A stretch of DNA of 62,815 nt from Neolewinella persica DSM 23188 (GTDB lineage Bacteria; Bacteroidota; Bacteroidia; Chitinophagales; Saprospiraceae). Location of the stretch: the NCBI RefSeq assembly GCF_000373105.1, contig NZ_KB890420.1, forward strand, positions 60,914 to 123,728. Direction: 5' to 3'. Each line of letters opens with the position of its first letter. Positions within the stretch are counted from its first letter, which is position 1. Shown here one piece after another: positions 16,912 to 27,700 of this stretch. Under the pieces are notes generated by a model, which had not been told where the DNA came from, did not search any database, and saw only the letters and a list, made by a program, of their open reading frames with translations. A program made the translations under genes and the position numbers.

Positions 16912-18417
16912 GTGAATAACAGACTCAAAAAAATATCTACGGATCGCTATACCTGGATCAATGCCTCCCGCAATGTGAAGGTCTGCCCGTTACGCTTCTT
17001 TTATCCGCGGAATGAGGAGGATATACAGCTCATCGTCCGGGAAGCGGAAGAAAAGGACCTTCGTGTCCGGGCCGTAGGCTCCGGCCACTCCTACTCCGAA
17101 GTAGCCAAGGGACGAGATTATCTGCTTTCCATGAAGTTCATCTCCTCGGTGGCCCTTACCCAGAAGGCAGGCCTGAAGCAAGCCTGGCAAGAAGCTCACC
17201 TCGCAACCGTTGGGGCAGGTACCATCCTGAAGAAACTTACCCGCTCCCTGGACCGGATGAACCTCGCCCTCTCAAATATGGGTGCCGTTGATTTCCAAAC
17301 CATTTCCGGTGCGATGTTGACCGGTACCCACGGTACGGGCATTACCCGACCGGCGGTGCAGGATATGGTCCGCTCACTGAAAATGGTGGCCACGGGCGGA
17401 GAGATCCTGCAAATCGAACCCGCTGATGGCATTACGGACGCCGCGAATTTCTCCTCCTCCAGTGCCATCAGGCTGATTCAGGACGACGACACGTTCTATA
17501 GCGTGATCCTCGGTTTTGGCGCCATGGGCATCATCTATGAGTTGACGCTTGAGGTGGAGCCACAGTTCTGGATGAAGGAAAAAAGGTACCTCGTAAGCTG
17601 GGCAGAACTTCGTTCGGACCTTCTAAACGGAAGTTTTATGACGAAAGTCCGCAATACGGATTTCGTCGCCTTTCGGGTGAATCCCTACGAAGTTAAGGGC
17701 GAACACCGATGTGCGGTGGTCGAACAAGAAGTCATCCCTTTTGCCGACCGTCCGCGTGGTTTCGGCGCGTTTCGGCGCAACATCTTCTCCAGTATTTTGG
17801 GCAATCTTGAATTTCTGATGGAGAACACCATTGTTAAGACTAACCTGAAGCCCGACGGTGTCCGGAAATCTATCAATCTGGCACTCTGGGCAACCCAGGA
17901 CATGCGGTTTTCGGGCAAAAGCCACGAGCTGCTGTACCAGAGTGGGGAGGCAGTGATCAGGTATGGCATCAGTTCCGAATTCGCGTTCCCGGCCAAGGCA
18001 GAGAAGATAGTCGAGGTTATGGAAGCCATTTTTGCTCAGGCCGAGCTGAATGCTGCCGAAGGCGGTGTTTACCAATCGGCACACATCCCGGTCAGGTTTG
18101 TCCCACCCTCAAAAGCGCTGTTATCATCAGCCTATGAACGGGAAACGGCCTATATAGACGTCCCGCTTTTGTTTGGGACGCGTGGAGACATCGACATCCT
18201 GGAGCGGTACCAGGAACGACTCATCGGGTTGGGAGGGATCCCTCACTGGGGCAAACACAATAGCCGTTTGTACCAGCACCACGATTTTATCAGGTCGCAG
18301 TTCTCCCGGACGGATGATTGGATACGCGTCCGGAAAGCCCTTGACCCTAAGGGCACTTTCCTGAACGATTTTGTGATCCAGATGGGACTGGCGATGCCTG
18401 ATAACTCGACAACCTGA
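16912..18417 (+). CDS. FAD-linked oxidase, D-arabinono-1,4-lactone oxidase family
   Basis: 501 residues from GTG 16912. The N-terminus is a PCMH-type FAD-binding domain (RVRAVGSGHSYSEVA; GAGTILKKL; SGAMLTGTHGTG). The C-terminus matches the sugar-lactone oxidase (ALO) domain, including PHWGKHNSRLY and the final DPKGTFLND. Such enzymes oxidise aldonolactones or alditols at C1 using O2 or another acceptor. No covalent-flavin HWxK motif is obvious in the first part. Short spacing places it in one transcript with the CPBP-like and patatin-like genes. Confidence 0.87.
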   Translation: MNNRLKKISTDRYTWINASRNVKVCPLRFFYPRNEEDIQLIVREAEEKDLRVRAVGSGHSYSEVAKGRDYLLSMKFISSVALTQKAGLKQAWQEAHLATVGAGTILKKLTRSLDRMNLALSNMGAVDFQTISGAMLTGTHGTGITRPAVQDMVRSLKMVATGGEILQIEPADGITDAANFSSSSAIRLIQDDDTFYSVILGFGAMGIIYELTLEVEPQFWMKEKRYLVSWAELRSDLLNGSFMTKVRNTDFVAFRVNPYEVKGEHRCAVVEQEVIPFADRPRGFGAFRRNIFSSILGNLEFLMENTIVKTNLKPDGVRKSINLALWATQDMRFSGKSHELLYQSGEAVIRYGISSEFAFPAKAEKIVEVMEAIFAQAELNAAEGGVYQSAHIPVRFVPPSKALLSSAYERETAYIDVPLLFGTRGDIDILERYQERLIGLGGIPHWGKHNSRLYQHHDFIRSQFSRTDDWIRVRKALDPKGTFLNDFVIQMGLAMPDNSTT

Positions 18418-18463
18418 CAACCCGATAACTAGATACCCCGACAACTCGACAAACTGCCCACCC
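18409..18463 (+). repeat. Short degenerate tandem repeat between two genes
   Basis: A stretch built from CGACAAC, TGACAAC, CGATAAC and CGACAAA steps of about 9-10 bp. It overlaps the end of the oxidase gene and fills the gap to the patatin-like gene. Confidence 0.5.
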
Positions 18464-19495
18464 ATGCAAAAACCCATCAGAGTACTGACCATCGACGGCG
18501 GAGGCACCCGAGGCCTCTTTCCGGCCACCATCCTGCGAAAACTGGAGGAAGAAACGGGGCAGTCCGTTACGGATATGTTTGACGTGATCGCCGGTAATGC
18601 TACCGGCGGCATTATTGCCATGGGGCTTGCCGCTGGTATGAAGATCGAAAACATCGCCGAAATTTACCGGGATCAGGCAGGCTTTATCCTTCCTTCGAGC
18701 TTCTGGCGCAGGGTCTGGAACCCGGTCAATCTCTTTGCGCCAAGGTATCCGAATAAAAACTTTAAACAGTTGTTGACGGAGCGCTTGGGGGCTGATAGTA
18801 CACTCGCTGATGTAACGAATCGTTTCGGTACGAAGACTATTTTTCTGACCGGCACCCTGGACATGAGCCCGGCCCTGAAGGACGGGGAGGCGCCCGGCTT
18901 TAAGATCGTGGTGTACAATTCGGCCTTTAAAACATACGATGACGAGTCATTGGTGGACATTAGTATGCGGACTTCCGCCGCTGCCGTTAACCTCCCATTG
19001 TACCAGCATTATTCGGAAAGTGGGAACTATGCAAATGATCCCGCCATGATGGCTTTGTCCTTTTGCATGAACCAACAGCGGGCCGCTTCACCGGGAGAGA
19101 GTATCCTCCCCGACAACGCCCTCGGGCTCAAGGCCAGACCGGAGGACATAAAGTTTTTGTCTCTTGGCTGTGGTTCAGACGGAAGTTCCTATGTACCCAG
19201 GGAGAAGATCGGGAAAGGGACCTGGGGGCTGATGAAATGGGCGGGACGGCTCATCAGCCTGGTCATCCATACCAATATGGCAGCCAACCAGTATTACGTA
19301 CAACAATTTCTCAACCCCTCCCAGTACTTCCGGCTCTCTGCTTATTATAAGGCTGACGATGCTCCGGGGGTGCTGAAAGACAAGAAGTTGAAGATTGATG
19401 TAACCGATAAGGAGCAATTGCTGGCCATTCAATCCTACGCCGAAAAGACGTACGCTAAACAGCGGGAGGCGTTGCTTGCGTTTCTTGATCTTTAG
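18464..19495 (+). CDS. Patatin-like protein lacking both catalytic residues
   Basis: 343 residues with the patatin fold signature. The oxyanion loop is intact (DGGGTRG, residues 11-17), and the fold around MFDVIAGNATGGII is clear. In active patatins the nucleophile motif is G-x-S-x-G; here it is G44-N-A46-T-G48, so the Ser is Ala. The second catalytic motif D-G-G/A followed by xxNNP is S186-G-N188-YANDP, so the Asp is also lost. The protein is otherwise full-length and free of stops, which suggests a retained non-catalytic role. It is the last gene of the run starting at 16175. Confidence 0.85.
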   Translation: MQKPIRVLTIDGGGTRGLFPATILRKLEEETGQSVTDMFDVIAGNATGGIIAMGLAAGMKIENIAEIYRDQAGFILPSSFWRRVWNPVNLFAPRYPNKNFKQLLTERLGADSTLADVTNRFGTKTIFLTGTLDMSPALKDGEAPGFKIVVYNSAFKTYDDESLVDISMRTSAAAVNLPLYQHYSESGNYANDPAMMALSFCMNQQRAASPGESILPDNALGLKARPEDIKFLSLGCGSDGSSYVPREKIGKGTWGLMKWAGRLISLVIHTNMAANQYYVQQFLNPSQYFRLSAYYKADDAPGVLKDKKLKIDVTDKEQLLAIQSYAEKTYAKQREALLAFLDL

Positions 19496-19501
19496 GGCGA
19501 C

Positions 19502-19514
19502 GGCGCGCGGGTGC
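19502..19514 (-). repeat. 17-bp dispersed repeat, copy 6 (reverse, 4-bp deletion)
   Basis: GGCGCGCGGGTGC equals the reverse of copy 7 with GACG missing. It lies a few bases after the patatin-like stop codon and is inverted with respect to copy 7 at 19808. Confidence 0.5.
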
Positions 19515-19807
19515 AGAGGGGAGTTGTAAGAGCAAGGGGAACCCCTCGTTTTCGTGGAGCGTCACCTAACCCCGGTCGAAGGGGCTTCCAGCACCGAGCG
19601 TAAACGCCGGCCTCCGGCCGCGTGGCGATGAACAGCTAAATCGCAAAAAGACGCAAGGAACAGAAAGCCAAATAGGTCACGCGTGCGGAGCGCGGCGTTT
19701 CCGCTCGCCGTCGGAGACGGCTTCGTCCAGCCTGACGGCCCAGGTCCGGAGGTCCGTCTCTACTATCCCCCAGACATTCCAGTCTTGCTAATGAACAACT
19801 TTCCCCT
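19515..19807. other. Intergenic stretch without a gene, bounded by inverted 17-mers
   Basis: About 290 bp containing several short palindromes (CGCCGTCGGAGACGGC near 19709; GGTCCGGAGGTCC near 19744; GCCGGCCTCCGGCC near 19607). I see no reading frame worth calling. Confidence 0.6.
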
Positions 19808-19824
19808 GCACCCGCGTCCGCGCC
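19808..19824 (+). repeat. 17-bp dispersed repeat, copy 7 (forward)
   Basis: GCACCCGCGTCCGCGCC, two mismatches to consensus, upstream of the serine protease gene. Confidence 0.7.
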
Positions 19825-19954
19825 TCCTGCTCACGATGGCTGAAACTTGATGATCTGGTAAACTCAGCGACAATATTTCTGGTAGCTACAAGGAAATCTC
19901 TCTGAATTAATTAGCTTTAAGCTTTCATTGTCAAAAGCTTATCACACACACATC

Positions 19955-22900
19955 ATGACGATCTCTCTCCGTCCAGGCTTTCTTAGCCTGCTACTAGCCT
20001 TATTAGCGTTTCCCATACTCCTTCCAGCACAACTTAGCGAACCACTACGCCCCAAAAGCCAGGTGGTCAATCTTTCTCCCGCAGTGAAAGAAGTGGTCAT
20101 GCCGGGCATTGACATGCCAGCCATTCAACTGGAGGACAAGCGTGAAGATAAATTCAACCAGCCAACCCGTTTTGCCTTCCCTTTTCCCGTAAATCTGGGT
20201 TTTAAGGATGGTACCTGGACCAACCTACCCAACGGCGACCGTGTATGGCGCCTCAGCATTAAGGCCCCCGGTGCACAGGGTATGACCCTGCTGTATGACC
20301 GGTTTTTTTTGCCTCCCGGCGCGACGTTGCACCTGAGCAACCCCTACACCAACGAACTGCTGGGGGCGTTCACGGAAAAGAACAATAATGAAGTGAAACG
20401 CTTCGCCACGGGCATCGTTCTGGGGGACATTACGGTTCTTGAATACTACGAGCCCGCCTCACAGCGTGGTCGTGGAGCTCTTAACGTGGTCCAGGTTGGC
20501 CACGCCTATCGTATGATGGGCGAACTCAAAGGATTGAACGATTCGGGCCCTTGCCAGGTAAACGTCAATTGTGAAGAAGGCGCCGATTGGCAAGACGAAA
20601 AGCGTGGTGTAGCCCACTACACCGTCAACGGAACAGCCACGTGTAGCGGATCGCTGATCAATAATACGGCACAGGACGCGACGCCCTATTTCCTGACGGC
20701 CGATCACTGTATCGGTAACCTGGATGCCCTCGGTAATATGGATGCCAGTGGCTACGTCTTTTATTGGGACTACGAACGTGCTGGTTGTACCAACACGGGG
20801 CCCGTACCCACCAATACTACGGCCGGTGCAACACTGGTGGCAAACAACGTAGATAGTGACTTCGCTTTATTCCGGTTGACGGAGTCGCCAAACATCGACT
20901 TTATGCCTTACTTCAACGGCTGGTCTGCCGAACAGACCCCCATTCGGGGTGGGGTAGGCATCCACCATCCGGCCCTTGATGCCAAAAAAATCGCTACGCA
21001 CAGTATGGTGCCGACAAACTCTTCGGTATCCTCTGTGGTTGGCAATTTCTGGCGGATACTTTGGGATGCTACCCCCAACGGCCACTCCGTCACTGAAGGC
21101 GGTTCCAGCGGTTCTGCGCTGTTTAACTCCGAAAGCCGGATCATCGGTCAGCTTTTTGGAGGCTCTTTTCTTAACTGTGATGACCCGGCCAACGACCAGG
21201 GCCTGTACGGTAAAATTGCCTACAGCTGGGATGCCGATGGGGCCACTAACCCCGGACGGCGCTTACGCGATTGGCTGGATCCGGCCAATACTGGGGTGGA
21301 TGTCTTGGACGGTGCCTACATCGTTCAACCACCGCCTACCGTTGGTTTTGCTAATGCTCTACTGATCAACAATACTTCCTTCCAGGAGGGCAGTAATGCC
21401 TTGGACGCTTTACCCGGCGATTGTCGCCCATACACTGACTACCCGGTTACCATTACGGCTTCTTACACCCTGTCGGATCCCTTCACGGCAGTCGTTGGTG
21501 CTTCGGGAAGTGCGTTAAATGAAAACGACTACACTATCTTTCCCTCCACCGTAACCCTGACGCCAAACAATTCTTCAGAAACGATTACCCTGCGCATCTT
21601 CGATGATTTTGGTATTGAGGATACGGAGCAAATTGATCTGGTGGTTACCGGAACCGGTGCCAATGCATCTATCGGTTCAAACAACCAACTAAGCTTCGGT
21701 CTGGAAGATAACGACCAACCCATTGCAGCTACCCGCCTGGCTCCCGCTGCGGCGACCGATTTTAACGCAGGAATCCCAGCAGACTGGCCAGTGGTAAACA
21801 ACGGTAGTACTACTATGACCTGGATGAATGTGCCGAACTACGACGGAGGCAACAACATGAACGGCACCAGCTTTATCATTGTAGACAGTGACGCACCGGG
21901 CCAGGGTACGACTACCAACGAGACCATTACCACGCCGGTTAAGGACTTGTCCGCTTCCACGAACATCGTCTTGTCGTTCGATCAATACTTCCGGGCATAC
22001 AACCAGGGGGGATTTGAAACGGCCACCGTTTCCGTTTTTGACGGAACCTCCTGGATTGACGTCTATAACCTCGACCAGGATAGCGGCAACGTAGGTAGTT
22101 GGGCTAACCCTGATCAGCAAAACCTCGATCTTTCCGCCTTTGCGAACGACGCCTTCCAGGTGCGCTTCCGCTATACCGGTGCTTATGATTGGTGGTGGGC
22201 GCTCGATAACATAGAACTGGTGTCGGAAGAATCAACAACGGTGCTGGAAAATGTCACGGAAGCCCCCCTCGAAATCTACCTGGATGCCTTTACTACCGTT
22301 GGGATCATTAACCCGGAGAACGGGGAACTGCTACTCGAAATAGAGAACCTCACGAGTACCGATCATGGCTGTACTAACGTATTTCTGGATCGCGTGATCA
22401 GTGACGGTGCGGACACTTATCCGCTGTTCTCGAATTTTCCTTCCAACGCAGTTATGGCGCGTGCCGTACGGATTGAACCCGCCAACAGCTCCGAAAATGG
22501 CAGCTTCAGGCTGCGTTATTTCCTGGGAGAGAATGACCTGAGCGGTTGGACCGCAGCAACGGGCGCTGGGTTGGGTGATGCTGGCATCATTCAACTGGCC
22601 GGCGTATCCGTATTAGACGTCAACCCAGGAAATTTTGCCGCTCAAACGAGCAGCTGGTACCCCATTACGGAGGGCTTTCTAGGAACGAATCAATACCTCG
22701 AGACTGAGATTAACGGCGGTTTTGGTGGGTTCGCCATCGGACGTGATCCGGAAAACAGTAGCCTTCCGGTAACCTGGTTGTCCTTTACTGGCCGCAACCT
22801 ATCGGAAAAAGCAAATGAACTGAACTGGGCGACTTCCGAAGAAGTTGATAATGATCGCTTCGAGTTGGAGGTATCTCCTAATGGTCGGGATTTCCAATAC

Positions 22901-23293
22901 GTGGGTACGGTTGCTGCCAGCACGAGCCAGGCCTACACTTTTGTCCACGAACAACCTTTCAGTGGAGATAACTACTACCGTCTCCGGCAAGTAGATGTTA
23001 CGGAAACTTATTCCTTCAGCGAAGTGATCAATGTTGTCACACCATTTGGTGGTCTGGGCCGGGTCTTGGTTTCCCCTGTCCGGGCGGGCGTACTTTCCCT
23101 GAGCGTACGTGAAGATGTTCAGTCGGTTGAGTTAATCGATGCCGCCGGCCGGCAGGTTAAGGCTGTTCAACTGGCTTCAGGCCACGCATCGATCATCAAC
23201 GTCGGGCTGCCGGGGCACCTTGCTGCCGGGGTGTATTTCGTACGCTTCGTTGGGGATGGTGAAATATTTGCTGACCGGGTGGTGATTCGATGA
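19955..23293 (+). CDS. Secreted trypsin-like serine protease with Calx-beta, jelly-roll-like and T9SS sorting domains
   Basis: 1112 residues from ATG 19955. Order: signal peptide; propeptide; trypsin-fold protease related to lysyl endopeptidases, with the triad visible as TADHC (His), SDFALFRL (Asp) and GGSSGSALF (Ser); a Calx-beta-like domain (NENDYTIFPSTVTLTPNNSS, then ETITLRIF); a choice-of-anchor-J/MAM-like domain ending YTGAYDWWWALDNIEL; further beta domains; and a C-terminal T9SS sorting domain ending GVYFVRFVGDGEIFADRVVIR minus its last residues. It is probably a surface-bound or secreted protease. The upstream TTG at 19928 is less likely as start. Confidence 0.9.
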   Translation: MTISLRPGFLSLLLALLAFPILLPAQLSEPLRPKSQVVNLSPAVKEVVMPGIDMPAIQLEDKREDKFNQPTRFAFPFPVNLGFKDGTWTNLPNGDRVWRLSIKAPGAQGMTLLYDRFFLPPGATLHLSNPYTNELLGAFTEKNNNEVKRFATGIVLGDITVLEYYEPASQRGRGALNVVQVGHAYRMMGELKGLNDSGPCQVNVNCEEGADWQDEKRGVAHYTVNGTATCSGSLINNTAQDATPYFLTADHCIGNLDALGNMDASGYVFYWDYERAGCTNTGPVPTNTTAGATLVANNVDSDFALFRLTESPNIDFMPYFNGWSAEQTPIRGGVGIHHPALDAKKIATHSMVPTNSSVSSVVGNFWRILWDATPNGHSVTEGGSSGSALFNSESRIIGQLFGGSFLNCDDPANDQGLYGKIAYSWDADGATNPGRRLRDWLDPANTGVDVLDGAYIVQPPPTVGFANALLINNTSFQEGSNALDALPGDCRPYTDYPVTITASYTLSDPFTAVVGASGSALNENDYTIFPSTVTLTPNNSSETITLRIFDDFGIEDTEQIDLVVTGTGANASIGSNNQLSFGLEDNDQPIAATRLAPAAATDFNAGIPADWPVVNNGSTTMTWMNVPNYDGGNNMNGTSFIIVDSDAPGQGTTTNETITTPVKDLSASTNIVLSFDQYFRAYNQGGFETATVSVFDGTSWIDVYNLDQDSGNVGSWANPDQQNLDLSAFANDAFQVRFRYTGAYDWWWALDNIELVSEESTTVLENVTEAPLEIYLDAFTTVGIINPENGELLLEIENLTSTDHGCTNVFLDRVISDGADTYPLFSNFPSNAVMARAVRIEPANSSENGSFRLRYFLGENDLSGWTAATGAGLGDAGIIQLAGVSVLDVNPGNFAAQTSSWYPITEGFLGTNQYLETEINGGFGGFAIGRDPENSSLPVTWLSFTGRNLSEKANELNWATSEEVDNDRFELEVSPNGRDFQYVGTVAASTSQAYTFVHEQPFSGDNYYRLRQVDVTETYSFSEVINVVTPFGGLGRVLVSPVRAGVLSLSVREDVQSVELIDAAGRQVKAVQLASGHASIINVGLPGHLAAGVYFVRFVGDGEIFADRVVIR

Positions 23294-23459
23294 CCGGGAG
23301 ACTACTAAGTGATTGACTGGTTGCCGTTCGCAGCAGCGTAGCTAAGGGCCGCCGCAAGGCCCAATCACTTCGCTACGCTTGCTCCCACCTGGGCCTAGCG
23401 AAGTGAGCGTAAATAGCGGCAGTAAATCAGTGATTAACCAATACTTTCACTCACTTCCT

Positions 23460-23476
23460 GGCGCGGCCGCAGGTGC
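23460..23476 (-). repeat. 17-bp dispersed repeat, copy 8 (reverse)
   Basis: GGCGCGGCCGCAGGTGC, exact reverse complement of the consensus. With copy 9 (24586) it brackets the lyase-like pseudogene. The preceding 23324-23420 region holds GCAGCAGCGTAGCTAAG and TTCGCTACGC / GCGAAGTGAGCG motifs related to other intergenic repeats. Confidence 0.8.
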
Positions 23477-23524
23477 CGGGATGACTCATGTTTACCATTT
23501 TTTTAGGTGGCTAAGTCTATTGCT

Positions 23525-24475
23525 TTACGATGGTACGAAGTTGGCTCCGTCTACCGGCAGGGCGTCGGTGACGGCATCAGGCACGCCGGTCATTGGGAGA
23601 AGAGATGGACACAGGTTGGCGCTGGTTTCCGACGAGCAGAAATTAGCGAAGCGGACGATCTCGTCTTTCAACGGCGGGCTGGCAGAGGCATTAAGCGAAC
23701 GGTAAATGCCCCATTTGGGACGGTTGATGATCCCTCCTCCACTGTTGCCTCTGAAAAGGTCAATGTCTGCGTTGGCATAACTCATCAATAAAGTGCCGGT
23801 AGCTACGTCGTTGACGGTCATGGAAATACTACCCGAGTTTTCATGAAAGATTTCCATTGTCACTTCCACCCATTTACCCTGAAAGTCACTCAGCGGAGCG
23901 GTAGCAACGGAGCCCTGGTCTCCACCGGGGTTATCGTCTCCGGCGTCGTGCTTCAGTTCCACCCTGTCGGTCCTTGCGGTCAGCGTAAGTATTGGGAAGT
24001 CACTATCGGTTCCGCCCAGAGCCTTTAATTGGAAAAGGTGGGAGAAACTACTGGCACCCACAAAATCTGAAGGTAAACGGAACTACAAAAGGTAGTAACT
24101 GGTGTTGCCGAAGTCGTGCTCTAATTCGGGATCGGTTTGCCCGGAGGGGCCACCTTTGATTTCGATCCGAACGCGATCAAAAGTGACACACCGGTCACTA
24201 TCGTCGTCGATGTGACTGTGGAACTCAAAGACATTTTACTCAAGATCCGCGTCGGCAGTCTGGGTAATATGTTCTCCAAATGCCTGGTGATTCCCAGTAC
24301 CGCCCCCCTGGCAGGCGGAGGAGCTATTGTCTGGACCCTCGATGGCAAAGCCAGCTGTCGTAAAAACTGAATAAGCACCACCAGAGGGGGCTGTGGCAGA
24401 AGCAGTCGCCTGGGCGCAAAGGCCGAAAGACAGTAGGCCAAATATAGCCAATGAGAAAAAGTAGCGTAATGTCAT
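23525..24475 (-). pseudogene. Polysaccharide-lyase-like (heparin lyase I type) secreted protein, two in-frame stops
   Basis: One minus-strand frame from ATG 24475 to TAA 23525 is interrupted only by TAA at 24236-24238 (codon 80) and TAG at 24083-24085 (codon 131). The start is a signal peptide (MTLRYFFSLAIFGLLSFGLC). Between the stops the frame reads NVFEFHSHIDDDSDRCVTFD and onwards to FGNTSYYLL; after them come FRLPSDFVGASSFSHLFQLK and WGIYRSLNASASPP. This is the general pattern of heparin lyase I/jelly-roll lyase-like proteins. The TAG sits where a Trp would fit. Frame retention suggests recent inactivation, or two sequencing errors. Confidence 0.75.
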
Positions 24476-24585
24476 AACCGATCCTTTTTGTGCGTCAAGT
24501 ATAAACATAAAAGAAAGTCGCCTCCAGTTTTCTCTACCAGAATAGGTTAAAAAGGTTTTTGTCTGCCTTTTAAACTGCTTTTTAT

Positions 24586-24602
24586 GCACCTGCGTCCGCG
24601 CC
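24586..24602 (+). repeat. 17-bp dispersed repeat, copy 9 (forward)
   Basis: GCACCTGCGTCCGCGCC, one mismatch to consensus, upstream of the lyase-like pseudogene and inverted with respect to copy 8. Confidence 0.75.
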
Positions 24603-24746
24603 GGGTTATTAACTGACCACTAGAAACCAGGGCCTTAAGTGGATTTTTCTAAATCTTTTCCCCTGATGTTGTCAGGAGTAACACTTTAAGCGAACCTCTC
24701 CGAGAGCCATGTGGTTATAGACCTACTAATTGACTAACCACTCGCT

Positions 24747-27700
24747 TTGAAAAGATCACATTATCTACCGGGCATTTTTTGTCTGATGGCACTTCTTGTT
24801 TCCTGTGCTGATTATAAAGTCCATGAGATGGACCTGGAAGGGCTGACCAGCGAAGCTGCCCCTTCCGGTGCGCTTGAATATTCCACCTTCCTGGTTGGAG
24901 ATCTTGGGTACGACTACGATCGGGGGCTTACCACGCTCGATGCCATGATTCGTGCAATGCCAGAAGGGAAAAAGAAAAGTTCTCTGCTTTTGCTGGGGGA
25001 CATTACTGGTGAAGAAGGGCTTAAAAAGGAAGGGGGCGCCGAACGTGACCACCTTGACGCTATCGGCCAGCGCCTGTTGAAAGTACCAGGGAAAGTTTTC
25101 TATACGCCCGGTGAAAATGAGCTTGGCCGAGCCAGTAAATTTGGCCGGCTGGACCGCCTGGAAGATTACTTCGAAGAGAACATCAAGAAGAAAGTTCGCT
25201 TCATGCCCAATAGGACCTGTTCTGGTCCTGACGATGAACAATTATACGATCGAGTTGGGCTGATCGGCATAAATACCGCTTGGTTCATGGCGGATTGGAC
25301 GCGGGATGAGGAGGTTAGCGAGGGGTGTGATTACCGTAATCGGGACGCGATGCTTTTTGCGCTGACGGATGAAATCAAAGGCTACCGGGATCAGGTGAAA
25401 ATCGTTATGATGCACCACCCATTACAGGGCAATGGAAACCGGGGAGGACAGTACAGTATCAAACAGCACCTGTTTCCGCTTACTGACGTTATTCCCGGAG
25501 CTTATTTGCCCCTGCCAGTTATTGGGTCAGTGCTGCGGGGAATTCAGAGTGTAGGCGGAGGCCCTCAAGACGTGAACAGCCTACTTTATCAGCAATTTGT
25601 CAATAAGGTGAAGGCTGGTATCGATGACGAGATCAACGTCATCTTCGTTAGCGCTCATGAGCAGAATATGATGCTGGTGCACGAAAAGGAATACCTCCAG
25701 GTGGTTGCTGGTTCGGGGAGTGTTCGCGGTCCTGCCCGTGGTGGGAATGACGCCAATTTCGTTTATGGGCAGGTCGGTTACAGCCGGATTGATTTTTACG
25801 ATTCGGGTGAGGTGTACCTTGGGTTTTATACGGTTAACGAGGATGGGCAGGAAGACCGGATGTTCTACCGGCGGGTAATTGAAGACCGTTTTAAGCAACA
25901 GGACGAAGGGATTGAGGCAGTGAAGATTGAGCCCGTTACGGAAACGGTTGTTAAGTCCTCGGTTTACGGCAAAGAAGAAGACGAGAAAAATATGTTGGCG
26001 AAAGGTATTCTTGGCCGACATTATCGCTCACTTTACTATGTGCCAATTGAAGTGCCGGTACTGAACGTCGATACCATCTTTGGCGGCCTGGAACCCTACC
26101 GGCGTGGTGGCGGTATGGCCACCATGAGTTTGCATACCAAAGGAGGAGACGGTCATCTTTACCAAATGCGCTCCGTTCGGAAAAATCCGGCGCAGCTGTT
26201 GCCCAGTATGCTGGAAAAGTCCTTTGCGGCTGATCTTACAGCCGATGTTTTTACGAGTGTTCATCCTTATGCGCCACTTACGCTGCCGATAATGCAGCGA
26301 AAACTGGGATTGTTTGGGGCTGATCCTTATTTGTTCTATGTCCCGAAACAATCGGGACTCGGGGCGTACAATACCAATTTTGGAGGAGAAATGTACTGGC
26401 TGGAACAACGGCCGGATGAGGATTGGAGTGACACTCCTTACTTCGGCGGAAGTAAAAAAATCATCAGTAATTCTGATATGCGCGAGGCACTGACGAAGAA
26501 CTGGAAGTCATACGCTGACGATAATAATTACGCCCGTGCCCGGCTCTTTGATATATGGATCGGTGATTGGGACCGACACCGGGACCAATGGCGTTGGGCA
26601 TCTTTTAAGGAAGATGACGGCCGTACACGCTACGTTCCCGTGGCCCGTGACCGAGATCAGGTTTACTCAAACTACGACGGAGGGTTACTGGGCGCAGCCC
26701 GGATTTTCGTTGGGGAAGCCCGTAAGTTCCGTCCCTTTACCGGAGAGCTGAATAAAATAAAATGGCGGGCCATGAACGGTAAGTGGAATGACCGCTTATT
26801 CCTGAACCAACTGACACGAGAGGAAATGCTGGCGGAGGCCAGGACCATTGTTGAAACCATCACGCCCGAAGTGATTGATGAGGCAATGGAGTTTTTCCCG
26901 AAAGAAGTCAAAGCTTTTAGCCTGGAACAAGAAAAAATTGGGGAGAAGCTGAAAGAAAGGATGACCCACCTGGAGGAAGCAGCCGCAGATTATTATGCTG
27001 ACCTTGCGGAGAAGGTGAATGTTTTGGGGACGGAAAAGGATGACGTAATCCAGGCCATGGGGTTGGAAAACGGTGATCTTCATGTGCAGCTTTTTGATGC
27101 GAGTAAGGAAGGGGAAGCTGATGAGAAATATTTTGATCGTGTTTTTCACAAGGACGAAACAAAGGAAGTTGTGATCTATGGTCTCGATGGTGATGATCGT
27201 TTTGAACTTTCCGGAAGCAAAAGTGACGTCCGGCTTCGGTTGATAGGGGGTACTGACGGCGATGAAGTAGTGGCCTCCGGCAGCCTTAGGGCAAAGGCCT
27301 ACGACGAAAAAAAAGGGATGAAGTTCTCTGGGGAAACCTCGCACGTTAAGGACTTACGAAATGACCAACACCCGGAACTTAATCAGTACAATTTTGAAGA
27401 ATACTATCCCGACTACACCACACCAGTCCCTGCTTTTGGGTTCAACGTGGACGACGGTTTGTTGATTGGCCTGGGCTTTTCCAGAACCAACCATGGCTTC
27501 CGTCCGGACCCCTTCAAAACACGCCACACCGCCCTGGCTACTTACAGTACCAACGAATTTTTAAAGCTGTCATATGACGGGATATTTAACGACTTCTTTG
27601 GTAGAAAGAAAGACTTTTTGCTAAAAACTCATTTTTACAGTGATGGCTACGTAGCTAACTTTTTCGGCTTGGGCAACGAAGGCCCGGGGCAACCAGAGGA

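Noticed and set aside
24121..24441. Separate minus-strand gene overlapping the lyase-like pseudogene
   Set aside because: It is in a different frame from the conserved lyase reading frame, which continues on both sides of the two stop codons.
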